From assembly GCF_001637205.1 (NCBI RefSeq), contig NZ_LVJH01000074.1:172454-236453 (forward strand): a stretch of 64,000 nucleotides of DNA, given 5' to 3'. The notes beneath the pieces are model-generated. The model had not been told where the DNA came from, searched no databases, and worked only from the letters and a program-made list of their open reading frames with translations. Each line of letters opens with the position of its first letter. Positions within the stretch are counted from its first letter, which is position 1. Origin of the DNA: Paenibacillus glacialis (GTDB taxonomy: Bacteria; Bacillota; Bacilli; Paenibacillales; Paenibacillaceae). Shown piece by piece: positions 26,125 to 33,165 of the stretch. A program made the translations under genes and the position numbers.

Positions 26125-26987
26125 ATGCAATTGAATTACGTAATCTAACGAAAACATACCCTCAATTTACTGTCGACAATGTATCTTTGGATGTAAAAAA
26201 AGGCTACATTACCGGACTCATTGGTCCAAACGGCGTTGGTAAAAGCACCTTGATCAAGATGATGCTCGGCATGATTCGTCCTGACTCCGGGAGCATCAAA
26301 ATACTAGGCCGCGATATGCCTAAAGATGAAGTTGACATTAAACAGGATATTGGCATTGTGTCGGATGACTGCTTTTATTATGAGCATCTTACGATTCGTG
26401 ACTCGAAGAAGATGATCGCACCTTTCTACAAAAAGTGGAACGAAAAGAAGTTTAACCGCTATCTTGAACAATTCGAGTTATCCCCCAACAAGAAAATTCA
26501 AGATTTATCCAAGGGGATGAAAGTTAAGTTTTCCCTTGCAGTTGCCTTATCGCAGGAGGCTCAGCTTTTAATCATGGATGAGCCTACCTCTGGACTTGAC
26601 CCCGTGTTTAGAAGGGAAATACTTGATCTGCTTGCGGATATAATGCAGGACGAGAGCAACTCAATTCTCTTCTCGACCCATATTACAACAGATTTAGATC
26701 AAATTGCTGACTACATTGCTTTCATCAATCGCGGAAAACTCGTATTCAATGAAGTGAAAGATGAAGTGCTCGAGAGATTCGCTATCGTAAAAGGCGACTC
26801 ACAATTGCTCGATTCAGATATTCGAAAAAAATTTGTCGGGATTCGAGAAACAGCTGTTGGTTTTGAGGGAATGGTAGATAATAGGCAGGAGGCAGAACTG
26901 CTGTTTGGCAATTATGTTGTTTTTGACAAACCATCCTTAGAAGAAATCATGTATTTCACCGCCAAGGGAGGACGCATTCATGCTTAA
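26121..26987 (+). CDS. ABC transporter ATP-binding protein
   Basis: 288 residues. Walker A GPNGVGKST, signature LSKGMKVKF, Walker B LLIMDEPTSGLD and the switch His in FSTHI are intact. The signature (LSKGM) is that of BcrA/YtrB-type exporters. It is coupled to the regulator gene (4-bp overlap) and to the permease gene (8-bp overlap). The substrate is probably a peptide antibiotic or cell-wall intermediate; this is inferred from the YtrA context. Confidence 0.92.
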   Translation: MNAIELRNLTKTYPQFTVDNVSLDVKKGYITGLIGPNGVGKSTLIKMMLGMIRPDSGSIKILGRDMPKDEVDIKQDIGIVSDDCFYYEHLTIRDSKKMIAPFYKKWNEKKFNRYLEQFELSPNKKIQDLSKGMKVKFSLAVALSQEAQLLIMDEPTSGLDPVFRREILDLLADIMQDESNSILFSTHITTDLDQIADYIAFINRGKLVFNEVKDEVLERFAIVKGDSQLLDSDIRKKFVGIRETAVGFEGMVDNRQEAELLFGNYVVFDKPSLEEIMYFTAKGGRIHA

Positions 26988-27609
26988 CTTGCTTCGTAAA
27001 GACTTCATCGCCTTAAAAAGTTCACTATGGCTGGGTATTCTATTTCTGGCTGTATTCAGTGCCTTTTTTATACCAAAACTTTCGACGTCTATTCACCTTG
27101 TGGGTATCTATACAGCATTTGCCTTACTTAATCACGGTACGATGATAGATATCAAAAATAATAACCATAATTTTCTTCTCACGTTGCCCATAAAACGCAA
27201 ACATATCGTTCAAGCCAAATACATAACTGCCATCATCTATACCCTTTTCGGAGTCCTTGCTTCATATGGGATACACTGGCTCGTTAAAAAACTAGCAATC
27301 TTAGACCTTAATATGCCAGACTATTCGGTCCTGGACATTCTGGTTCCAGCAGGCATAGTGCTTGTTCTAACATCCATCTATTTGCCCCTTTTTTACACAC
27401 TTAGTAAAAAGGGAACCTCTATTATCAATGTTGTATTCTTTTTATGCCTAATTGCTCTGGCGAATCCTACAGCACTTTTTATGAATATGATTAACGAGAA
27501 AGGCTTCAGTAGTGACCAAACGTTATTTCTTATCCTGACCGGTATCATATTGTTATTCATTGCTTCCTACTACTTAACTATAAATCTATTTACAAGAAAG
27601 GACTTATAG
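26980..27609 (+). CDS. ABC-2 type permease
   Basis: 209 residues with six predicted membrane helices and a short cytoplasmic N-terminus (MLNLLRKDFIALKSSLW). The size and hydrophobic pattern match ABC-2 permeases paired with YtrA-regulated ATPases. It overlaps the ATPase gene and should form the membrane channel. Confidence 0.85.
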   Translation: MLNLLRKDFIALKSSLWLGILFLAVFSAFFIPKLSTSIHLVGIYTAFALLNHGTMIDIKNNNHNFLLTLPIKRKHIVQAKYITAIIYTLFGVLASYGIHWLVKKLAILDLNMPDYSVLDILVPAGIVLVLTSIYLPLFYTLSKKGTSIINVVFFLCLIALANPTALFMNMINEKGFSSDQTLFLILTGIILLFIASYYLTINLFTRKDL

Positions 27610-27662
27610 GAAAGTCGCACAGATATATAATCAAGTGATGAAATATAAGGAGAACTGGTCAA

Positions 27663-27965
27663 ATGAACAATACACCAAAAAAGGATCGTCCTATTCTAAA
27701 AAGAGTATGGATGTTTCCCCTTGGACTATTTCTTGTTTTGCAATTATTCTTTATCGTCTGTGAAGTTCTTTCGTGGGCACCAAACTTACAAGATGGAGAA
27801 ATATTTACCCGGATATATGGCCGCATATCTAATTCGAAGCTGTTTACGGAATGGTTCGTCCCTTATAAAACCACACAATTCAACATATTCACAGCAATTT
27901 TTTCTATTACCTTACTTCCCACAGCATTTATAGTTGCAATAAAAGACTTCTATTCTAGGAAATGA
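27663..27965 (+). CDS. Small two-helix membrane protein of the ABC operon
   Basis: 100 residues. One hydrophobic helix near the N-terminus (MFPLGLFLVLQLFFIVCEVL) and one at the C-terminus (IFTAIFSITLLPTAFIVAI), with an outside loop of about 40 residues. It starts 53 bp after the permease gene with AAGGAGAAC upstream. It probably assists the transporter or is a linked immunity component; I do not recognise a family. Confidence 0.7.
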   Translation: MNNTPKKDRPILKRVWMFPLGLFLVLQLFFIVCEVLSWAPNLQDGEIFTRIYGRISNSKLFTEWFVPYKTTQFNIFTAIFSITLLPTAFIVAIKDFYSRK

Positions 27966-28051
27966 ATCCATCTGCACGTACTATTTAGTGATACTATGTA
28001 AAGAAAGTGCGACGGTTTTTGCTTATCATAAAATTCATGACAGACCTAAAC

Positions 28052-28079
28052 AAGCTCAAGCATATGATTGCTTGAGCTT
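28052..28079 (+). terminator. Terminator of the GntR/ABC operon
   Basis: 11-bp perfect stem AAGCTCAAGCA/TGCTTGAGCTT, 6-nt loop, followed by TAATAATATTT. Confidence 0.8.
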
Positions 28080-28219
28080 TAATAATATTTTAATGCATCT
28101 GATAATAAGGCTTGGGATTGCGATTAGGTTTCGGTAACCTATGATGACATGTTTTTCATCCTCTACAAGAGAGTATTTCTGAGGGATATCCAATAAAATC
28201 CAAGATAGCCTTCCTAATG

Positions 28220-28329
28220 GGCTCCACCAAACAATAAAAAAACCCCTTCGGATGAAGTGGTTTGAATTTAAGATATTGGTGGAGCCTAGGGGACCCTCCC
28301 CCTCCTGACCTCATCACTGCCAGTGATAG
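28220..28329 (-). repeat. Degenerate tRNA-Ala(GGC) 3' half plus terminator, copy 3
   Basis: On the minus strand ATCACTGGCAGTGAT forms an anticodon arm with loop CTGGCAG (anticodon GGC, Ala). GAGGTC and CCCCTAGGCTCCACCA follow as variable loop, acceptor strand and CCA end, with the T-loop damaged (GGAGGGGGAGGG in place of the TTCGA loop). A terminator hairpin with seven T (28235-28263) comes next. GGCTCCACCAA also recurs inverted at 28220-28230. No 5' half is present, so this looks like an attachment-site copy, not a gene. Confidence 0.6.
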
Positions 28330-28414
28330 AGACAAGTTAGGGCGTGATGGGATGATGTATGAAGAATCCTTATTAAGTAAGGATTTGTTCCTACTGTCGT
28401 GTGATCTATTCTGT

Positions 28415-28499
28415 TCATTTATGACGCTTGGTGACGCTTTTCGTCCCCAATCCGTCCCCATGAAATAGTATTATGTTTCCGTACTCCACATGTGTTGAG
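28415..28499 (-). pseudogene. Integrase C-terminus relic
   Basis: The minus strand encodes FHGDGLGTKSVTKRHK and a stop. This resembles the loosely conserved tail (GDxLGTK) of phage/ICE tyrosine integrases as I remember them. It sits about 86 bp from the tRNA-like att copy, where an integrase gene end would be expected. Nothing further upstream is readable. Confidence 0.4.
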
Positions 28500-28597
28500 A
28501 CGGTGATAGGAATATATTTGGTCCTGAGTAATGTATGTGAGATTCCACAGCGGGAACACAATGTTATAAGATGTCGGCTGCTTTCAAACTCTCATAA

Positions 28598-29086
28598 TTA
28601 CTGACTATGATTTATTAAATGAGCAATCTCTTTTACTCTCTCCATCGTAATTCCTTCTCTTTTTTCAACTGCAAGTGGATGATCAGTCTGTTCTAGTTCT
28701 ATTAACGGAACAGCGCCAACTTCTTGCGTATGCACCATTGTTTTCAACGACAGTGTAGTTATTGGATATATTGAAAGTTCCGTCGACAACCATCCAAAAT
28801 ATGGTTGGTTATTTTCTCTTCCTTGTACGTGCAATAATTCATTGGATTTCAAAAAATTTTCTTCACTAAGTGAAACCCAAACACTCCATATAAATTTCTC
28901 TAAACTATCAATTATCGGTATTTCAATATGTCCTCTAATAAAAAAATACTGTTCATCAATTACGCAAAAATCTCTAATTAATTCTGTTCTTTTCTCTTCT
29001 GACACCGTATAAAAATAGTATGGCGCTTCAATTCCATAACATAAAGGAACTTCACTTAATTCGTTATTACATTGAGGGCATTTCAT
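28598..29086 (-). CDS. DUF2199 domain protein
   Basis: 162 residues. CPQCNNEL at the N-terminus is half of a zinc finger. The conserved DUF2199 blocks are visible: RDFCVIDEQYFFIRGHIEIP, then FIWSVWVSLSEENF and PYFGWLSTELSIYP. DUF2199 proteins are widespread, soluble and of unknown role. The ATG follows AAGGAGGAG. An in-frame orphan stretch without a start (29068-29220, reading DPVYEIYKEEREFNPKRIL) lies upstream and may be a relic of another gene. Confidence 0.85.
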   Translation of the reverse strand: MKCPQCNNELSEVPLCYGIEAPYYFYTVSEEKRTELIRDFCVIDEQYFFIRGHIEIPIIDSLEKFIWSVWVSLSEENFLKSNELLHVQGRENNQPYFGWLSTELSIYPITTLSLKTMVHTQEVGAVPLIELEQTDHPLAVEKREGITMERVKEIAHLINHSQ

Positions 29087-29219
29087 GGTTCCTCTCCTCC
29101 TTTAAACCATCAATTTCCTTCGACCCACCTATTTGTCTAATGATTCCTAAATTGGATAATATTCTCTTTGGATTAAATTCTCTTTCCTCCTTATAGATTT
29201 CATAAACGGGATCGGCAAC

Positions 29220-29975
29220 TTACAAATTCCCTTCAATCGCAATTTCATCCACATGCTCTAGCGTTGCTATCACCCACCGACTAACATAATCTATAAATTC
29301 AGCGCTAGATGGGTTATGGATTGCAAGTTGCGTCCAATGCTCCAGGATCATTTTCCATTCCGGCTTACTAATAAAATTCATGCCAGTGTCATCAAAATTC
29401 TGACAACCTGTCCCCTTACGCGGATATACCACCTTGATTCCTTCATATAAAAGATGAAAATCCTCACGATATATCCATAAGCCAGCACCCAAATTCTCAC
29501 GCCAACGTCCCTGCTCATCTTCTGCATAAGGAAGCATAGCATAGCCGATTTTTCCATCAGCGCGATGATGAAATTGCCGTACTTCGATGAATTTTCCTGT
29601 TTGATCTATATGAAGTGTTACGGTGGGATACTCCATATGTTCTTTCATTTGCAAGACTATTTTCTCGAATTGCTTTTTTCTGGTATTATCCTCCAAACGA
29701 TTAAAAAAGCTGCATTTCAATAGAAAATGCCCACTCCATCTCGCTTGCTCCGCCCATTCAAAAAGAAACAATTCTTTAGTCGTTCGATCCGGTCTACCTG
29801 TATTTATCCACTCAAAAAAAGCTGTTTCCTCTTGTACAGCTGTTATAGAAAAGCCCGTTTCAACAAGAAAGAAGTGAGTTGTGCCAAAATAATCAATCAA
29901 AAATGACTTGATCCGTAGCTTTTGTTCGTGAAGTGTCAAATAAGATGTGCAAGCAATTTTAATGTCATAACGCAA
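29220..29975 (-). CDS. Hypothetical protein
   Basis: About 251 residues, soluble, rich in Trp, Phe and Tyr, no recognised motif. TTG 29975 is chosen as the start because GAAGGGAG lies 8 nt upstream; the frame is open to 30071 without a ribosome site. Features are LRYDIKIAC at the start, FFLVETGF near residue 40 and a C-terminal helix (FIDYVSRWVIATLEHVDEIA). The neighbours are accessory genes, and an immunity-type role is possible but unsupported. Confidence 0.55.
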   Translation of the reverse strand: MRYDIKIACTSYLTLHEQKLRIKSFLIDYFGTTHFFLVETGFSITAVQEETAFFEWINTGRPDRTTKELFLFEWAEQARWSGHFLLKCSFFNRLEDNTRKKQFEKIVLQMKEHMEYPTVTLHIDQTGKFIEVRQFHHRADGKIGYAMLPYAEDEQGRWRENLGAGLWIYREDFHLLYEGIKVVYPRKGTGCQNFDDTGMNFISKPEWKMILEHWTQLAIHNPSSAEFIDYVSRWVIATLEHVDEIAIEGNL

Positions 29976-30103
29976 TAATAGAACTCCCTTCTGATTGTGG
30001 TAGAGGGATGACCTTTCATTTATATAGAGGGAACAGGAACAGTGGGACTTATATCGTGTAAAAAAAGACACGGAGGAACAAATCCGTGCCTTTCATAAAC
30101 ACA

Positions 30104-30706
30104 TTACTTGCTTCCCCAAAATTCATCAAGCATTTTCGTGGTTTCTTCTGGTGACCGAAGTTGGACAGAATTTCCTTTTTCATTTATCGTAAAATGTCCT
30201 TTGAAAGCATCTGGCATTGCATTGTATTGTTTTTCTTCTTGTGCATATGCCTGAATAAAACAAGCGTATCCAAATCTATTTACTAAATACGGTAACCCAA
30301 AAGCAGAACGAATCAACTCATATTCTTGATAGTTATATGGTGTATTTTCAGGACGCTTCATCAGAATTTCTATGAACTTAGACATCAGTTTCTCTACTTC
30401 TTTTTCAGTGGCATAATTCGCGTATCCTCGGATTGCAGTCAATCTCATATCTAAATAGCGTTCTTTTTTAAAGGCTTTGAAGAAAAAATCCTTTAAATCA
30501 ATATCTTCACAAAACACAAGTGACATCATTATTGTGTTACGAATGTACAAATTTTTTGCTAAAGAATATAGTTCAGTTAAAAATTCAACATCTGTACTTG
30601 ACAACGTTATGGTCTTGCATTTTTCCAGCAACTGTTGAAAATCAGTTTTATTTTCAAATCCCTTTTTTTGAGACATTTTCTTGAGCTCTTCAATTATGTC
30701 TGGCAT
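30104..30706 (-). CDS. Helical (HEAT-like) protein of unknown function
   Basis: 200 residues, all-helical. Paired helices such as VEFLTELYSLAKNLYIRNTI, DLKDFFFKAFKKE and MRLTAIRGYANYATEKEVEK have HEAT-like spacing. Proteins of this kind are common as immunity partners of polymorphic toxins, but no toxin gene is adjacent. The ATG follows GGAGGAATACATCAA. It starts inside the tail of a nuclease-gene relic, so it was probably brought here by an insertion or deletion event. Confidence 0.6.
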   Translation of the reverse strand: MPDIIEELKKMSQKKGFENKTDFQQLLEKCKTITLSSTDVEFLTELYSLAKNLYIRNTIMMSLVFCEDIDLKDFFFKAFKKERYLDMRLTAIRGYANYATEKEVEKLMSKFIEILMKRPENTPYNYQEYELIRSAFGLPYLVNRFGYACFIQAYAQEEKQYNAMPDAFKGHFTINEKGNSVQLRSPEETTKMLDEFWGSK

Positions 30707-30891
30707 TTGATGTATTCCTCCATAATATAATTGTTATACGTAATCATTATATAGCATTTCCAAAGAACAAGATTTGGAGCGTGGTAGGCATGCAAGTACA
30801 ACATCCGTTCGTTATTGAAAGTGATGCTCCCATCAGCGGATTGGAGTGATCTATAATTTCGTATTCTAACTTCTTTTAACCGAATTCCCAT
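30694..30891 (-). pseudogene. OLD-type/AAA nuclease N-terminal relic
   Basis: The first 20 residues, GIRLKEVRIRNYRSLQSADG, match the start of OLD-family or RecF-like ATP-dependent nucleases, just before where the Walker A motif should be. After about residue 30 the sequence is unrelated and no ATPase motif follows. Only the 5' end of a former defence or repair gene remains. Confidence 0.55.
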
Positions 30892-30977
30892 AAATTCAAT
30901 TCCCTCCCAAAATAATTCTATTAATACCGAAATATAACTTCAAACAAAGCCTTCAATTCCAATAAGTTCTGAATAAA

Positions 30978-31005
30978 ATGTCCGCCAAATTAATTTAGCG
31001 GACAT
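30978..31005. terminator. 28-nt palindrome
   Basis: ATGTCCGC pairs with GCGGACAT, with AAATT/AATTT inside and one mismatch. Terminator or operator in a gene-poor stretch. Confidence 0.5.
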
Positions 31006-31084
31006 GAACACTCACTATATTCTATACTTTATGTCTACCAATGTCATTCCACATTTTGGATTAAATAATTATCTTTGATTCACG

Positions 31085-31123
31085 AAAGAACACAAGAAAC
31101 TAAAAAGGTATCTTGTGTTCTTT
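31085..31123. terminator. 13-bp hairpin AAAGAACACAAGA
   Basis: 31085-31097 pairs with 31111-31123. It could act as a terminator on either strand. Confidence 0.5.
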
Positions 31124-31419
31124 GAAGCAATTTCTCTAAAGTCATTTTTCTCCGGCATCATATATACTTACCCCAATAAGGCTGCTGCTGTTCCACTGGC
31201 ACTTCCAACAATAGGATCTATCACTCTTTATTGGAATACATCTCGTTCCCCCTATCTCCTATCCCATCCAACTCTATTTCGAGATGGGAGTAATACATGT
31301 GAATATAACTCAATCAATTATTATGAAAAAATGGATTATAAAATCTTTATTTATTAGTCAGTGTGAACGACAATTAGTAGGTGATTTATCAAGTGAACAG
31401 ACCATAGTAGAAAACAAAA

Positions 31420-31527
31420 GTACAGACTGCTGCAGGAAGTTCTTTAGAGCAAATATTCAAACAAAAGCTATTAGATAATAGCCTATTCCTTCATGCCCCA
31501 GAAGAACACTTTGATGATGGAGAGTGA
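31420..31527 (+). pseudogene. C-terminal gene fragment
   Basis: An open stretch, no start codon, reading QTAAGSSLEQIFKQKLLDNS followed by LFLHAPEEHFDDGE and a stop 7 nt before the next ORF. It looks like the frameshifted end of an upstream gene in the same operon. The family is not recognised. Confidence 0.35.
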
Positions 31528-31533
31528 TACCCA

Positions 31534-31716
31534 ATGTTAAATACCACTGACAAGAGAAATTTAAAGTGGTTTTTAGATAGACCATCACAAAAACGTGACG
31601 AATATAAATTTTGGTGGGAACCCAGTTACAAGTCTCCCGATATAGATTGCGGAGGCATTAACGTCGAATTTGAAACATGTAAACCGGATTTAGTTTTAGC
31701 TACTATTCAGGACTAG
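31534..31716 (+). CDS. Small hypothetical protein
   Basis: 60 residues, MLNTTDKRNLKWFLDRPSQK at the start, ending CKPDLVLATIQD. It contains a Trp-rich centre (KFWWEPSYKSPDIDCGGINV) that looks like a folded protein rather than noise. GATGGAGAG lies upstream at an acceptable distance. It follows directly on the end of a broken gene and may itself be a truncated remnant. Confidence 0.4.
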   Translation: MLNTTDKRNLKWFLDRPSQKRDEYKFWWEPSYKSPDIDCGGINVEFETCKPDLVLATIQD

Positions 31717-31835
31717 TGTCTTCTATCGGCTCGAAAAATAGATGCTCTAAACAGAGTCTAACTTAATTGGATACGTCTGATTAAATTACTCATTGGTTAT
31801 AATAATATCTAATAATAATTAGGAGGAATCTATCA

Positions 31836-32063
31836 ATGACTTACGAGGATATATATAATCTACACTTTCAGCTTCTCAAAATATATGAGGAAAATGAAAA
31901 GGTTCCAACTCCCTATCAAACCGAAATAGATCACTTTAAACGACAGCTAAATCTTTTTAGTGAGGATATAGTTCAACGGATTTTTGTTCTAAATCAAATA
32001 ATAAAAATTTACGAGAAGAGTAGGCAAACAAAAATCAAATGGTGCTCTGATAAATACTTTTAA
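31836..32063 (+). CDS. Small hypothetical helical protein
   Basis: 75 residues, no recognised motif, predicted all-helical with alternating charged and hydrophobic residues (YNLHFQLLKIYEENEK; LNQIIKIYEKSRQ). It has a strong ribosome site (AGGAGGAATCTATCA-ATG), which is the main reason to accept it. The neighbours are relics. Confidence 0.5.
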   Translation: MTYEDIYNLHFQLLKIYEENEKVPTPYQTEIDHFKRQLNLFSEDIVQRIFVLNQIIKIYEKSRQTKIKWCSDKYF

Positions 32064-32529
32064 AATATAAACTCTAACAAAGGAATTGATATTATTAATT
32101 GGGACACCGTAAATCGAAGATAGATATTGAATTATTCTTTCCGTCACATAATCAAGTTCAGAAGTGACGATAATCATATTGTGATTCTAGTGAGTTTCTA
32201 TTGAACCCTGATGATGAATTTTTTTAGAAAAGACTTCATGCAACAAGAATGCAATATGTCGTATGTTCAATAAGCCAGAAGATGGGATTCAATAGATGTA
32301 TTAATTGGTACGCCTGGTATTATGGGAAGGGTGCATCAATGGAATTGGACGGATAACCGTTATGTTGTTACCAAACACTTACAACGCTTTTCAGCGAAAT
32401 AAACCGACGAAAAAAGCACTGTATAATATTATTACAGTGCTGGTAACTCTACACGGGTTATTATTTAGTTCTACCTTGATCCATAACCCATTCTTCAATC
32501 CGTTCTTGGGACGTTCATGATCCCAGTGA
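32064..32529. other. Gene-poor decayed region
   Basis: No supported gene. It holds one hairpin at 32416-32440 (GCACTGTA/TACAGTGC). Confidence 0.5.
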
Positions 32530-32758
32530 CGCTTTAGGATACATCATAGTCTCGTCCAAGACGATCCAATACATCGATCTAAACCAAATCCCCCTCTCGG
32601 ATCATCTGACGAATAACCTGTTACTATGGTCGGTTAAAATCATTACCACTCAATTTGTCTACAACTATAGAACGTTCCTCAATACCTAAATCCCGCTACT
32701 TGATAAGTTGCCGGACTTCATTCTGATCTTTCACGGAAACACGCCCATATCCTAACAT
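32530..32758 (-). pseudogene. Serine recombinase (resolvase/invertase) pseudogene
   Basis: One frame reads MLGYGRVSVKDQNEVRQLIK, stop, RDLGIEERSIVVDKLSGNDF, NRP, two stops, QVIRQMIREGDLV, stop, IDVLDRLGRDYD. This is the N-terminal catalytic domain of a serine recombinase (YxRVSxxDQ with the catalytic Ser, DRLGRD with the active-site Arg). At least four in-frame stops make it non-functional. AAGGAG precedes the ATG. Confidence 0.85.
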
Positions 32759-33165
32759 CAATGTGTCTCCTTCCCTTTTTATCGTGCAAAAACATAACGG
32801 TTAACGAATGGCACGTGCCTAAACTTATTTCAAAGATTTTTGGCACATTAATACAAGCTATTTTTCATATGCCATAAAAGCATGCTTTTAGACATTGTGG
32901 ATTGGTATGGATTTATGAATTGTAAGGGTTTCAGTTCTAGTGTATGAATAGGCCATGGTTCAGTTTGATATGAACTAGATAATATCATTAACTTGTAGAT
33001 TCTTTATTACAAGAATATTAAAAGAAACAACCTGACCCCTCTGGCTGTTTCTTTATAACTACCCCAGAGATATCAACATTCTGAGCAAACCTAAAATAGA
33101 ATACTGCGTCTTAATGACGTGGATCCATTTTTGTTAAATGGAGTCTAACTGTGAAATAATAACAA
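32759..33165. other. Intergenic region with one terminator
   Basis: No gene seen. A hairpin AAAGAAACA/TGTTTCTTT at 33021-33054, followed on the minus strand by T-rich sequence, probably terminates the DUF262 operon. Confidence 0.6.

Noticed and set aside
28220..28329. Functional tRNA-Ala gene
   Set aside because: Only the 3' half is present, the T-loop is destroyed, and no acceptor 5' strand or D arm lies upstream.
28156..28461. 101-residue minus-strand protein starting MGTDWGRK
   Set aside because: It reads through the tRNA-like repeat and the terminator and overlaps the more plausible integrase tail in another frame.
29068..29220. Separate gene upstream of DUF2199
   Set aside because: An open stretch without a start codon; too short and unrecognised to call a gene, mentioned only as a possible relic.
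32305..32520. 71-residue plus-strand protein
   Set aside because: No ribosome site, crosses a hairpin, and lies in decayed sequence.
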